The position numbers and the translations under genes were made by a program. The notes under the pieces were generated by a model. That model was not told the origin of the DNA and made no database searches. It saw only the letters and a list, made by a program, of their open reading frames with translations. A stretch of 64,000 nt of DNA from Parerythrobacter_A sp963799315 (lineage in GTDB: Bacteria > Pseudomonadota > Alphaproteobacteria > Sphingomonadales > Sphingomonadaceae), in NCBI GenBank assembly GCA_963799315.1, contig CAWCWP010000002.1, positions 434,001 through 498,000 of the forward strand, given 5' to 3'. Shown one piece after another: positions 1-8,850 of the stretch; position 1 is the first letter of the stretch, and every line of letters begins with the position of its first letter.

Positions 1-856
1 GACCAGCCGCATGATCTCGAATTTCGGATGGTTGGACACGGCAAAGCCGCCGACGGTGCCGACGCTCTTGGAAAACGTGCCGATCACCACGTCGACATCG
101 TCCAGCACGCCCGCCGCTTCGGCCACGCCGCGTCCGTTCTCGCCGATGAAGCCCATCGAATGCGCCTCGTCGACCAGCACCATCGCGCCATGCCGTTTGC
201 AGATCGCGACCATTTCCTTCAGCGGCGCGACATCGCCGAGCATCGAATAGACGCCTTCCAGAATGACCAGCACGCCCGCCCCGTCGGGCACGCGCTTCAG
301 CCGTTTTTCCAGCGCTTCGACATCATTGTGCTTGAACGGCACGACTTCCGCCTTGCCCAGCGCGCAGCCGTCCCAGATGCTGGCATGGCTGTCGATATCC
401 AGGATGATATAATCGCCCTTGCCTGCCAGCGTCGAAATAATGCCGAGATTGGCCTGGTATCCGGTGGAAAAGACCATCGCGTGGTCCATGTCGTAAAATT
501 CGCGCAGCGCGTCTTCGCATTCCTTGTGGCCCTGATAGGTGCCGTTGAGAACGCGGCTGCCGGTGGTGCCGGTGCCGTAATCGGCCAGCGCCTGCTTGCC
601 CGCATCGACCACTTCGGGGTCGAAGGTCATGCCCATGTAATTGTAGGTGCCGAGCAGGATGGTCTCGCGCCCGTTGCAAATGGCGCGGGTGGGGGAGAGC
701 ACTTGCTCCATCACCAGGCTGAACGGATCGGCCTGCCCGCTCGCCAGCAATCCGGCGCGCATCGCGATCAGATCGTCGAACTTGGCGAACAGATCGGGCC
801 GGACGCCGCCTTCGGGTGTTTGGGGTCTAGTCGGGCTGGGCTATGCCTTCGCTCAT
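1..856 (-). CDS. spt: Serine palmitoyltransferase, C-terminus cut by window edge
   Basis: This PLP-dependent alpha-oxoamine synthase condenses L-serine with a long acyl thioester to 3-ketosphinganine, the first step of the sphingolipids that replace LPS in sphingomonads. The reading contains LLGTYNYMGMTFDP, GTGTTGSRVLNGTYQGH, STGYQANLG, DSHASIWDGC, EGVYSMLGD, VLVDEAHSMGF and GTFSKSVGTVGG; the lysine in the last motif should bind PLP. About 280 residues are present, roughly the N-terminal two thirds. The frame that carries the motifs is closed by a stop at 841-843 and has no standard start before 762. An ATG at 856 opens MSEGIAQPD and joins this frame if one extra base near 832 is removed, so I take 856 as the start. 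A dispersed repeat lies just upstream. The dedicated ACP gene precedes it on the same strand. Confidence 0.88.
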
Positions 857-866
857 ATCGAAAAAT

Positions 867-958
867 CCGTTCGTGCTGAGCTTGTCGAAGCACCGCTTTT
901 CTTCTGGCGCAGTACTCAAAGAGAAGGACAGCCCTTCGACAAGCTCAGGGAGAACGGG
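867..958. repeat. Inverted pair of a dispersed TTCGACAAGCTCAG repeat
   Basis: Two oppositely oriented copies (867-893 and 932-958) of a repeat with core CTGAGCTTGTCGAAG face each other across about 40 bases and could form a hairpin between the ACP gene and spt. A third, single copy lies at 37463-37491. This core is familiar from intergenic regions of many alphaproteobacteria. Nothing else is visible in the 857-977 gap. Confidence 0.8.
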
Positions 959-977
959 CTGGGGTGTTAATTGGCAG

Positions 978-1220
978 CTATTGGCTCAACGATTTGTGAA
1001 CCGCATCGACCAGCTGGCCGAAATTCTCGATTTCCGCCTGCTGGTTCATGGAAATGATGATGTCGAACTCGTCCTCGATCGCGGCGACGAAATCCATTAC
1101 CGTCAGGCTGTCGAATTCCAGATCGTTGGCAAAGCCGGTCTCGTCCGCAATCGCCACCTCCTTGGTGTTGAACGGCACGATCAATTCGCGGATTTTTGCA
1201 TCGACATCGGATCGGGTCAT
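978..1220 (-). CDS. Acyl carrier protein, probably dedicated to serine palmitoyltransferase
   Basis: This 80-residue protein has the acyl carrier protein fold signature. The motif EFDSLTVMDF at residues 35-44 carries Ser38, the expected 4-phosphopantetheine attachment site, and the following acidic helix (AAIEDEFDI) is typical of the surface that docks partner enzymes. The start is placed at the ATG giving MTRSDVDAKI. The frame extends upstream to 1295, but the added residues are proline-rich and look unlike an ACP. It lies directly upstream of serine palmitoyltransferase on the same strand. In sphingomonads the palmitoyl donor for sphingolipid synthesis can be such a dedicated ACP, so I infer it supplies the acyl chain to spt rather than serving bulk fatty-acid synthesis. 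Confidence 0.85.
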   Translation of the reverse strand: MTRSDVDAKIRELIVPFNTKEVAIADETGFANDLEFDSLTVMDFVAAIEDEFDIIISMNQQAEIENFGQLVDAVHKSLSQ

Positions 1221-1334
1221 GGCGGGGCGTGGTCTTTCGGCAGGAGGCGGTGAAAAGCTAACCGGTGAAACAGGCGAAGCGTTCCAACATGTCAAGCGGC
1301 GAGGGGTGCGCTGGTAGATGCTTCACCCGCACAT

Positions 1335-1718
1335 TCACCCGGCCACTTCTGTTGCAGGCAGCAGCGCCTTCACCGCCGCCATGAACGGCATGATGCTGAC
1401 CGGCTTGGACAGGTAATCCGCCGCGCCCGCCTCGCGGATACGCGCTTCGTCGCCCTTGCCGGCATAGGCGGTGACGGCCAGGATCGGCACGTCGGCCAGG
1501 CTGGCATCGCGAGTCATCGCGGCGATCAGGTCGAGGCCGGAGATATTGGGCAGCTGGATGTCCATGATGGCAAGGTCGGGCGCAAACGCCCGCGCGGCAT
1601 TCAGCGCCAGCTCGCCATCGGCCACCGGTTCCACTTCGTAACCATTGGCCTTCAAAACGTCGCAGAACAGCCTGCGATTGAGGTCGTTATCCTCGACAAC
1701 CAGTATCCGCTTCGCCAT
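1335..1718 (-). CDS. divK: Single-domain response regulator DivK
   Basis: The 127-residue protein is a receiver domain with no output domain. It has the acidic pair ED at residues 9-10, the phosphoacceptor Asp53 in MDIQLP, the conserved Thr in AVTAYAGKG and the Lys in LSKP. The block SGLDLIAAMTRD, followed by GDEARIREAG and LSKPVSIMPF, closely follows Caulobacter DivK. DivK is a phosphorylation relay of the alphaproteobacterial cell cycle that ultimately controls CtrA activity, and ctrA is encoded in this same window at 26602-27303. The gene is divergent from the DUF3572 gene, with about 50 bases between their starts, which must hold both promoters. Confidence 0.93.
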   Translation of the reverse strand: MAKRILVVEDNDLNRRLFCDVLKANGYEVEPVADGELALNAARAFAPDLAIMDIQLPNISGLDLIAAMTRDASLADVPILAVTAYAGKGDEARIREAGAADYLSKPVSIMPFMAAVKALLPATEVAG

Positions 1719-1766
1719 CTATCGCCTTTCACCGCTCATCCGTTCCTGTATCCCCGGCACCCGACC

Positions 1767-2054
1767 ATGACAATTCACACCGTATCTCAGGGGTTGGTAA
1801 CGCGCTCCGAAGCCGAAACGCTGGCGCTGTCGGCGCTGGGATGGTTGCTGGGCGACGAGAAGCGGGCGGACCGCCTGCTGGACCTGACCGGGCTGACTGC
1901 CGATACCCTGCGCAACAACCTGTCCGATCCGGCGGTGCTCTCTGCCGTGCTGGAGTTTCTGGCGCGGCACGAGCCCGACCTGATCGGCGCGGCGGAGGCG
2001 TTGCAGGTCGATCCCGCCACGCTGATCGCGGCGCAGGAGGTGCTGGCCCGATGA
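1767..2054 (+). CDS. DUF3572 family protein
   Basis: This 95-residue, mostly helical protein matches the DUF3572 family, small proteins widespread in alphaproteobacteria and of unknown function. Visible features are the segment ALSALGWLLGDEKRADRLLD and a short repeat of leucine-rich helices ending in AAQEVLAR. It opens a tightly packed run: its TGA stop overlaps the ATG of the HAD hydrolase, which in turn overlaps the RidA gene, so translational coupling is likely. It is divergent from divK, a common arrangement for this family, but that neighbourhood does not by itself give a function. Confidence 0.8.
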   Translation: MTIHTVSQGLVTRSEAETLALSALGWLLGDEKRADRLLDLTGLTADTLRNNLSDPAVLSAVLEFLARHEPDLIGAAEALQVDPATLIAAQEVLAR

Positions 2055-2719
2055 CCGACGCGACGAGTGTATTCGATCCGGCCAACCGCCCGCTGGTCAT
2101 TTCCGATTGCGACGAGGTGCTGCTGCATATGGTCGCGCCGTTCCGCGACTGGCTGGCGGCGGAAAAGGGCGTTGCCTTCAACATGGAAGGCGGCACGTTC
2201 GCCGACGCGCTGCGCTGGCAGGAAACGGGCGACGTGCTGGGCATGGAGGAAGTCTGGCGCGTGCTGGGCGGGTTCTTCGATACGCAGATGGACAGCCAGC
2301 TGCCGATTGCAGGCGCGGTGGAAGGCATCACGCGGCTCGCCAACCATGCCGACGTGGTCATCCTGACCAACCTCACCGACGAACGGCGCGACCACCGCGC
2401 GGAGCAGCTGCGCGCCCACGGCATCGAGGCGCGGGTCTTCACCAACCAGGGGCCGAAAGGGCCGGCATTGCAGGCCATCCTGGAAGAATACCGGCCGAGC
2501 CGCGCGGTCTTCATCGACGACTTGCCGCAGCACCACCATTCCGCCGCCGAAACCGTGCCGGAGCTAAAGCGCCTGCACCTGTGCGGCGAACCGATGCTGG
2601 CGCCGCATATCGAATGCGCGCACAAGGCAGGCCACGCCCATGCGCGGATCGACGATTGGGATACCGCGCTGCCGTGGCTACTGGATGCGGTAAGCGCGAA
2701 GCAGGAGGAAATGGCATGA
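2051..2719 (+). CDS. HAD-superfamily hydrolase
   Basis: The 222-residue protein is a haloacid-dehalogenase-type hydrolase. Motif I is seen as VISDCDEVLLHMV near residue 17, with two aspartates where the nucleophile and acid/base are expected. Motif II is ILTNLTDERRDHR, with the Thr-Asn of the family, and motif IV is AVFIDDLPQHH, with the Asp pair for Mg2+. The substrate cannot be read from the sequence. It starts at an ATG whose last bases overlap the stop of the DUF3572 gene and ends overlapping the RidA start, so it is the middle gene of a coupled operon. The histidine-rich tail of motif IV (PQHHHS) is a noticeable detail. Confidence 0.8.
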   Translation: MTDATSVFDPANRPLVISDCDEVLLHMVAPFRDWLAAEKGVAFNMEGGTFADALRWQETGDVLGMEEVWRVLGGFFDTQMDSQLPIAGAVEGITRLANHADVVILTNLTDERRDHRAEQLRAHGIEARVFTNQGPKGPALQAILEEYRPSRAVFIDDLPQHHHSAAETVPELKRLHLCGEPMLAPHIECAHKAGHAHARIDDWDTALPWLLDAVSAKQEEMA

Positions 2720-3192
2720 GTTTGAACAGACAGAACGTGCAGGCCCGCCTTGCCGAACTGGGCATCGTGCTACCGAACGCGGCGGCACCCGTCGCCAGCT
2801 ATATGCCGGTCGTGGTGTCGGGCGGGCATGCCTATATTTCGGGGCAGCTACCCTTCGTGGACGGCACGCTGGTCACCGGCACGCTGGGCACCGATGTCAA
2901 TCTGGAGACCGGGCAGGCGGCGGCGCGCGCCTGTGGCCTGATGATCCTGGCGCAGTTGCGCGAGGCGCGCATTCCGCTGGAACGGGTGGCACGCATCGTC
3001 AAGCTGGGCGCCTTCGTCGCCTCCGCATCCGACTTCACCGACCAGCCAAAGGTTGCCAACGGCGCGTCGGAACTGATGTTCGACATTTTCGGCGAGCTGG
3101 GCCGCCACGCCCGCAGCGCGGTCGGCGTTCCCGTCCTGCCGCTGGGCGCAGCCGTGGAAGTGGATGCAGTCATTGCTCTTGACGGCGATTGA
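2716..3192 (+). CDS. RidA/YjgF-family protein
   Basis: This 158-residue protein belongs to the RidA (YjgF/YER057c/UK114) family, whose founding member hydrolyses reactive enamine/imine intermediates from PLP enzymes. The N-terminal block NRQNVQARLAELGIVLPNAA and the segment VSGGHAYISGQLPFVDG are typical of the longer alphaproteobacterial subgroup. The C-terminal strand LPLGAAVEVDAVIAL is conserved. The classic catalytic Arg of RidA (in the R-A/S-A-V region) appears as RSAVGVPVLPLGA. The ATG overlaps the HAD gene stop, and the 3' end overlaps the start of the GDPD gene by 29 bases. Confidence 0.85.
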   Translation: MSLNRQNVQARLAELGIVLPNAAAPVASYMPVVVSGGHAYISGQLPFVDGTLVTGTLGTDVNLETGQAAARACGLMILAQLREARIPLERVARIVKLGAFVASASDFTDQPKVANGASELMFDIFGELGRHARSAVGVPVLPLGAAVEVDAVIALDGD

Positions 3193-3954
3193 CAGGTTTC
3201 GCGCGCCCGCGCCGCGCGCGGGACGTGTCGACTGGATGGGCGAGTGGACCTATGCCCATCGCGGGCTGCATTCGTCCGGCGTGCCCGAAAACTCGCCATC
3301 CGCCTTCGCCGATGCGATGGCGGCGGGGCTGGGCATCGAATGCGATGTGCAGCGCACCGGAGACGGGCGCGCGGCGGTGTTCCACGACTGGGAGCTGGAC
3401 CGGCTGACCGACCGCAGCGGGCCGCTGGTGAAAATGCCGATCGCCGATATCGAACGCATCGCGCTGACCGGCAATGGCGATATGATCCCCCGGCTGGAGC
3501 GCCTGCTGGACCAGATATCCGGACAAGTGCCGGTGCTGATTGAACTGAAATCGCGCGGCGACACACGGATGCGGACGCTGTGCCTTGCCGTGCGGCGGGC
3601 GCTGGAGGGGTATCCGGGCCACCATGCCGTGATGAGCTTCGATGCCAATGTGCCACGCTGGTTCGCAACGCATTCCCCGCGAACCCCGCGCGGGTTGGTG
3701 ATGACCGAAAGGGGGGCGAGGGAGAAAAGTACGCGCGCAAGAGCGCATGGGCGCGGCACCGCGCATTGTGGCAGGCCCGCCCCGATTTCCTCGCCTACGA
3801 CATCCGCAACCTGCCCAGCCGGTTCGCGGCGGCACAGCGCAAGCGCGGCCTGCCGGTGCTGACCTGGACTGTCTCCACCCCCGAACTGCGCGCCACGGCG
3901 AACCGCCATACCGATGCAGCCATCGCGGAAGGGCAAGGGTTCGTCGAAGCGTGA
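3164..3954 (+). CDS. Glycerophosphodiester phosphodiesterase, frameshifted
   Basis: GDPD enzymes hydrolyse glycerophosphodiesters from phospholipid turnover to glycerol-3-phosphate and an alcohol. The N-terminal part shows WTYAHRGLHS (catalytic HRG), ENSPSAFADAM, IECDVQRTGDG, VFHDWELDRLTD and LIELKSRGD, all GDPD hallmarks, in a TIM-barrel order. The frame is lost near 3713-3718, a run of six G. One more G there restores the conserved C-terminal half, with DFLAYDIRNLPS and LTWTVSTPELR, ending at 3954. I therefore read one gene of about 263 residues with a homopolymer deletion. The stop overlaps the GTG of the next gene. The start overlaps RidA; a later ATG at 3236 is an alternative. Confidence 0.85.
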
Positions 3955-5122
3955 GCGATGCGGGCGGATTGCCAACGGATTTGGTCGCCAAGGTCGCCGG
4001 TTCGGTCGGCGCACTGGACCAGGAAGCGTGGGACGCGCTGGCGGGTGGCAATCCGTTCATGCGGCACGACTTCCTGACCGCGATGGAAGATGTCCGGCAG
4101 CGTCGGCCCCGGCACCGGCTGGCAATCCGCCCCGCTGGTTATCGAAGGCGGCGACGGTCAGCTGCTGGCCGCACTGCCTGCTTACCTGAAATCGCATAGC
4201 CAGGGCGAATTCGTGTTCGACCACGGCTGGGCCGATGCATTTGAGCGGGCGGGCGGTTCGCTATTATCCCAAGCTGCAAATCGCCGCGCCGTTCACCCCG
4301 GCCACCGGCCCGCGCTTGTTGTTGTCCGATCCGGCGCTGGCCGCGCCGCTGTTGGGCGCTGCCGAGCAACTCTGTGCGCAGAACGGGTTTTCCAGCGCCC
4401 ACGCCACTTTCATCGCGCCCGATCAACTGCCCTTGTTCGAGGCGGCGGGATGGCTGGTGCGCAAGGATATCCAGTTCCACTGGACCAATCGCGACTACGC
4501 CGATTTCGACGGGTTTCTGGGCGCGCTGGCCAGCCGGAAACGCCGCGCCATCCGCAAGGAACGCGCCGCCGCGCGAGGCGGGCTATCCTTCGCGCATCTG
4601 GCGGGCGACGATATCAAACCGCATCACTGGGATGCGTTCTGGCAATTCTATCAGGACACCGGCGCGCGCAAATGGGGCACGCCCTATCTGACGCGCGAGG
4701 CGTTTACCTTGCTGGGCGAACGGATGGGCGATGCGCTGCTGCTGATGCTGGCGTATGAGGGCGACGATACGTCAGGCGTCCCGATTGCCGGGGCGCTGAA
4801 CTTCATCGGGCCGGATGCGCTCTATGGCCGCTATTGGGGGTGCAGCCAGGACCGGCGCTTCCTGCATTTCGAGCTGTGCTATTATCAGGCGATCGATGCC
4901 GCGATTGCACGCGGATTGAAGCGAGTGGAGGCCGGTGCGCAGGGCGGCCACAAGCTGGCGCGCGGATATGAGCCGGTGGAAACATGGTCCGCGCACTGGA
5001 TTGCCGATCCCGGCTTTCGCAGCGCGGTGGAGGCGTTTCTGGAACGCGAGCGCGAAGGCGTGGCGCAGGACCGCAATTTCCTCGATACCAGAACGCCGTT
5101 TCGCAAGGGCGAGCGCAGTTAG
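3951..5122 (+). CDS. FemAB/GNAT-like N-acyltransferase (COG3146), frameshifted
   Basis: About 390 residues resemble the COG3146 family of GNAT-fold, FemAB-like proteins thought to transfer acyl or aminoacyl groups to the cell envelope; no substrate is established. It starts at the GTG at 3951. The reading runs to about 4092, where one extra base disrupts the conserved SGSVGPGTGWQ block, and a second extra T near 4257 disrupts the joint before YYPKLQIAAPFTPATGPR. After that the frame is intact through RRAIRKERAA, FYQDTGARKWGTPYL, YGRYWGC and VEAGAQGGHKLARGYEP to the stop. Both breaks are single inserted bases. GTGA overlap with the GDPD gene indicates co-transcription. Confidence 0.82.
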
Positions 5123-5132
5123 TCGCGCCTGA

Positions 5133-5519
5133 TCAGGCCACCTTGCGCGCGGTATCGACCAGCCATTGCCGGGCGCGGCGCTGGGCCTCGGCGATTTCGC
5201 GGGCGGTCATCTCGTCCGAAACATCGGCGCGGCACCAGGTTGCTTCCTCGTGTCCCTGCGTTGCGGCAAGGTTGAACCATTTATGCGCTTCGATGAGGTC
5301 GCACGGCGCGCCGGAACTACCGGTGGAATAGGCCACGCCCAGATCGTAATAGGCGCTCGGGTCGCCCTGACCCGCCGCGGCCATGCATTGGGCCATCAGG
5401 CGGTCGGCTTCTGCCGGGTCCAGCGGTGTTGCCGTACTGTCTGCGGCCCGTTCGGCTGTCGCCCTTCTTGATGTTGAAGGTGTTACGAACCCGCCGCCTT
5501 CGATCGATGTGAGTTTCAT
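5133..5519 (-). CDS. Sel1-repeat protein
   Basis: This 128-residue protein has Sel1/TPR-like repeats: DPSAYYDLGVAYSTGSSG followed by DLIEAHKWFNLAATQGHEEA. These form helical hairpins that usually mediate protein-protein contacts. The N-terminal 35 residues are low-complexity and polar, with no clear signal peptide, so a cytoplasmic location is more likely. It converges with the acyltransferase gene, with only about 10 bases between the stops. The C-terminal helix EIAEAQRRARQWLVDT matches short Sel1 proteins of erythrobacters. Function unknown. Confidence 0.75.
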   Translation of the reverse strand: MKLTSIEGGGFVTPSTSRRATAERAADSTATPLDPAEADRLMAQCMAAAGQGDPSAYYDLGVAYSTGSSGAPCDLIEAHKWFNLAATQGHEEATWCRADVSDEMTAREIAEAQRRARQWLVDTARKVA

Positions 5520-5776
5520 ATTCCCGTCCCCTTTGCGTTTCTTTGCGCTGCTGTTGCGGCGACGATCCCTTTCGCCGTCGCCAGCGGTTTCAGCGGAACA
5601 TGGTCAATAAAAAGTTAACGGCGCACCGTGTTTCTTCGGCGCGCGCCGCCCTGTACTGGATGCCATGTGCCGGATGCCTTGTGTTGGATGGGGCACGCTA
5701 TTATAGGCGCAAATGCCCGTGCGAAGTGGCGGTTTTGCAAGGTTTTTTGAGGCTATTGGACCGGATCGACACCGAC

Positions 5777-6235
5777 ATGCCAAGCACCCCGTCCGACCCC
5801 GGCAAAAGCCTCGATGCCATCACCCGCACGATGGCTGCAGACTACACGCCGGATGAAAGCGAACCCTATATGGGCGCGCGCCAGCTGGCATATTTCCGCG
5901 ACCTGCTGCTGGCGTGGAAGGCGTCCATCGCCAGCGCATCGTCAGCTACGCTGCAATCGCTGAAGGATGTCTCGCTTCGCGAAGCGGACCAGGGCGACCG
6001 CGCCAGCAACGAGACGAACCGCAATATAGAACTGCGCACCCGCGACCGGCAGCGCAAGCTGACCGCGAAGATCGATGCCGCGCTGCGGCGCATCGATGCA
6101 GGAGAATACGGCTATTGCGATGTCACCGGCGATCCCATCGGGATCGGTCGCCTGATGGCGCGCCCCGTCGCCACAATGACGGTGGAAGCGCAGGAAGCGC
6201 ACGAGCGCCGCGAAAAGGTCAGTCGCGACGACTGA
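5777..6235 (+). CDS. dksA: RNA polymerase-binding transcription factor DksA
   Basis: DksA binds the RNA polymerase secondary channel and, with ppGpp, mediates the stringent response. The 152-residue protein has the YMGARQLAYFRDLLLAWK helix, the coiled-coil tip region LREADQGDRASNET and the IDAGEYGYCDVTGDPIG zinc-finger-like region followed by RLMARPVATMTVEAQEAHE. Only one of the four zinc-binding cysteines of the enterobacterial protein remains (YGYC), which is usual for alphaproteobacterial DksA. The start at 5777 gives MPSTPSDPG. The frame is open further upstream, so a slightly longer N-terminus is possible. The 5520-5776 gap before it shows nothing else I can name. Confidence 0.92.
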   Translation: MPSTPSDPGKSLDAITRTMAADYTPDESEPYMGARQLAYFRDLLLAWKASIASASSATLQSLKDVSLREADQGDRASNETNRNIELRTRDRQRKLTAKIDAALRRIDAGEYGYCDVTGDPIGIGRLMARPVATMTVEAQEAHERREKVSRDD

Positions 6236-6361
6236 CGAAAAGCTGTTCCGTTTCAGGACAGTTGGCATCGAAAGTGCGCGTATTAACAGGTCGTTAGGCA
6301 CCTTCGGCCTAGATCAGGCGCAACACGCACAGACCACCAGATTAGAGGCAGAATCCCAGCC

Positions 6362-6748
6362 ATGTCCGCCATCGACACCCGAAATATCGCGCGCGACAGC
6401 CTGTTCCAGATGGCGGAGGTCCGTTGCGGCGGGTCGGCGCAGGGTCACCGCGTAAAGGTGCGCAACCTGTCGTCCGGCGGCATGATGGCCGAGGGCGAAT
6501 TGCCGGTCGAACGCGGCGCAAGTGTCGCGGTGCAGCTGCGCAATATCGGCTGGGTCGAAGGATCGGTTGCCTGGTTGCAGGGCGCACGCTGCGGTATCGC
6601 TTTCGCACATGAAGTGGACGCCAGGCTGGTCCGCGCGCCCGATCGGAAAAGCGAGGCGGCAGAGTTCACCACGCCGCGCTTCACGCGCCCGTCCTCGATC
6701 CTGCCGCCTGACCAGCAGGTCGACCAGCGCCGCCTGCGCAAGGTCTGA
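6362..6748 (+). CDS. PilZ-domain protein
   Basis: This 128-residue protein has a single PilZ domain, a c-di-GMP-binding beta-barrel. The motif HRVKVRNLSSGGMMAE contains the NLSSGG element (consensus D/N-x-S-x-x-G) that contacts c-di-GMP, and a basic RxxxR-like stretch lies just before it. The rest (VAVQLRNIGWVEGSVAWLQG, RCGIAFAHEVD) matches the barrel strands. The C-terminal 35 residues are polar and probably disordered. Such stand-alone PilZ proteins tune motility or polysaccharide export, and the target here is unknown. A possible c-di-GMP enzyme at the right edge of the window is too distant to be linked by context. Confidence 0.83.
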   Translation: MSAIDTRNIARDSLFQMAEVRCGGSAQGHRVKVRNLSSGGMMAEGELPVERGASVAVQLRNIGWVEGSVAWLQGARCGIAFAHEVDARLVRAPDRKSEAAEFTTPRFTRPSSILPPDQQVDQRRLRKV

Positions 6749-6809
6749 GCACACCGCTTCGAACACACCGATTGGTGGCTCCCGCTGATGCGCATGACCT
6801 GCTAGGGCC

Positions 6810-8366
6810 ATGCGCGAAATGAGACCCATTCGCGCTTTCCCGATGTTCTGCCTCCCAGCGCTTCTGCTGGCCGGATGCATTGCGGGCGAGGGCGAGGCAG
6901 AAGTCGATATCGCCATCATCGGCGATCCGGCCGATTTCACACTGACCGGCCTGCGGCTGACGCCTGCCGCACAGCATTTGCGCGCCGCCACGGCGGAAGG
7001 GTTGGTCGCGTTCGATTTGCAGGGCAATGTCGTGCCCGCCGCCGCCGAACGCTGGATCGTGACCGATGATGGCTTGAGCTATATCTTCCGCCTGCGCGAC
7101 CGCGATTGGCCCGATGGGCGCCCGATGACGGCGCGCAGCGTGAAGACCGCGCTGGACCGGGCGCGCGCGCAGCTCGACGGCACCTCGCTAGGCCTCGACC
7201 TTGCGGTTATAGAAGATGTGCGCGCGATGGCGGGGCGGGTCGTGGAGATACGCCTGCGCCAGCCGATGGGGCAATTCCTGCCGTTGCTGGCGCAACCGGA
7301 GCTGGGGTTGCGGCAGGGCCGCGCCGGGATCGGGCCGATGGTGCTGGCTGGCGGTCGCGCAACAGGCGACGCGCAAGCACCGCCGCTGGAAGACGGCGCG
7401 GCGATCGTCCTGACCGCCATGCCTCCCGAAGAGCGTGGCCTGCCCGAACGCGAGGACTGGGACAGCATCGTGCGCCCGGTAAATATCCTGGCGATGGATG
7501 CCGCCGACGCGGTCGCACGGTTCGAGGACGGCAGCGTCGATGCAGTGTTCAACGGGCATATCGCCAACCTCTCGCTGGCCGATACCGGCCCGCTGGCGCG
7601 CGGCACGATCCGCATCGATCCGGTCAACGGCCTGCTCGGCCTGCGGGTGGCAAGACCGCGTGGCGTGCTGGCCGAAGCGGATTTGCGCGAGGCCCTTGCG
7701 ATGGCGCTTGACCGGGAAAACCTGTTGCAGGCGTTCAATGTCGGCGGCTGGCAGGCGTCCACGCGGATCGTGCCGGTCGCGTTGTGGCCAGCGACGGGAG
7801 CAAGTGCCGATGCCGATACCGATGGCAATTCCGGCGCACCGGCGGAGCGGTGGGGCGCGATGACGCTGGAGGAGCGTCGCGCACAGGCCTCGCGACGAAT
7901 TGCCCGCTGGCAGCAGCAAAGCGGTGCGCGCGCCAGCGTGTCCATCGCGCTCGATAGCGGACCCGGCTCGGCGCGGGTATTCGAAGTCTTGCAAGCGGAT
8001 CTCGCGACAATCGGCGTAGTCCTGACGCGGGCGGAGGGGCCGCGCGATGCGGACCTGCTGCTGGTCGATCGTGCGGCGCGTTACGACGACCCGCTATGGT
8101 TCCTCAACCAGTTCAATTGCGCCGTGCGCCGCAATGTCTGTTCGGCCGAGGCGGACAGCGCCGTCGCCACCAGCCTGACCGAGACCGACCCGTCCGAACA
8201 AGTCCGGCTGAGGCGCGAGGCTGAGGACGCGCTGCTTGCGCTGAACAGCTACATTCCGCTGGGCGCGCCGGTGCGATGGTCGCTGGTGCGGGGCGGGGTG
8301 GATGGTTTCGCCGCCAGCCCGACCGGCCTGCATCCCTTGTTCCCGCTGGCGCGCCGGCCCATCTAG
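6810..8366 (+). CDS. Peptide/solute-binding lipoprotein (SBP_bac_5 family)
   Basis: The 518-residue protein is an extracytoplasmic solute-binding protein of the oligopeptide/nickel ABC-transporter family. The N-terminus has a lipoprotein signal ending in LLLAGC, so it should be lipidated and anchored. Family blocks follow: LTGLRLTPAAQHLRAATAEG, GLSYIFRLRDRDWPDGRPMT, SVKTALDRAR, and REALAMALDRENLLQAFNVGG in the second lobe. It has no permease or ATPase genes beside it, so it is an orphan that must share a transporter or serve another role. The frame is intact. The start may be 6810 or the second Met at 6819. It is followed after about 20 bases by the DUF4112 gene. Confidence 0.85.
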   Translation: MREMRPIRAFPMFCLPALLLAGCIAGEGEAEVDIAIIGDPADFTLTGLRLTPAAQHLRAATAEGLVAFDLQGNVVPAAAERWIVTDDGLSYIFRLRDRDWPDGRPMTARSVKTALDRARAQLDGTSLGLDLAVIEDVRAMAGRVVEIRLRQPMGQFLPLLAQPELGLRQGRAGIGPMVLAGGRATGDAQAPPLEDGAAIVLTAMPPEERGLPEREDWDSIVRPVNILAMDAADAVARFEDGSVDAVFNGHIANLSLADTGPLARGTIRIDPVNGLLGLRVARPRGVLAEADLREALAMALDRENLLQAFNVGGWQASTRIVPVALWPATGASADADTDGNSGAPAERWGAMTLEERRAQASRRIARWQQQSGARASVSIALDSGPGSARVFEVLQADLATIGVVLTRAEGPRDADLLLVDRAARYDDPLWFLNQFNCAVRRNVCSAEADSAVATSLTETDPSEQVRLRREAEDALLALNSYIPLGAPVRWSLVRGGVDGFAASPTGLHPLFPLARRPI

Positions 8367-8388
8367 CAGCGGCGAGGAGCCCGACATT

Positions 8389-8850
8389 ATGCCCGAACCC
8401 ATCCGCCCCCGACCGATAAATACCCAACCCATAAACCAAAAGCCAATCAAGCCCGATCGCATGCGCGCCGAATTGCCGATCGGCAGCGACCCGCAATCGG
8501 TGCGCAAGCGGATCGAGACGATGGAGGCGCTGCTCGAACGCAGTTTCCATTTCCCCGGCACCAAATACCCGATCGGCCTCGATTCGATCATCGGGCTGGT
8601 GCCGGTCATCGGCGATATCGTGACCACCGCGATGGGCGCGTATCTCGTCTGGGAAGCGCGCAATCTGGGCATGCCGAAATGGAAACTGGCGCGCATGGCG
8701 GGCAATGTCGGGTTCGACACGGTGCTGGGCGCAGTGCCGCTGGTGGGCGATGCGGCCGATTTCTTCTTCCGTTCCAACACGCGCAACCTGAAGATCGTGC
8801 GCAAGCATCTGGACAAGCATCACCCCGAAACGCGAGTGCTGGAGGGGTGA
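8389..8850 (+). CDS. DUF4112 membrane-associated protein
   Basis: The 153-residue protein carries DUF4112: IPGTKYPIGLDSIIGLVPVIGD-like sequence around residues 55-80 and a second copy, TVLGAVPLVGDAADFFF, around 110-130. These two glycine-proline-rich hydrophobic loops suggest re-entrant or transmembrane segments. The first 25 residues are proline-rich and polar (PRPINTQPINQKPIKP). Its function is unknown. A purine-rich GCGAGGAG precedes the ATG at 8389. The TGA stop overlaps the GTG start of kynA, so it is translated in the kynurenine operon, and a link to tryptophan catabolism could be proposed only from that position. Confidence 0.82.
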   Translation: MPEPIRPRPINTQPINQKPIKPDRMRAELPIGSDPQSVRKRIETMEALLERSFHFPGTKYPIGLDSIIGLVPVIGDIVTTAMGAYLVWEARNLGMPKWKLARMAGNVGFDTVLGAVPLVGDAADFFFRSNTRNLKIVRKHLDKHHPETRVLEG

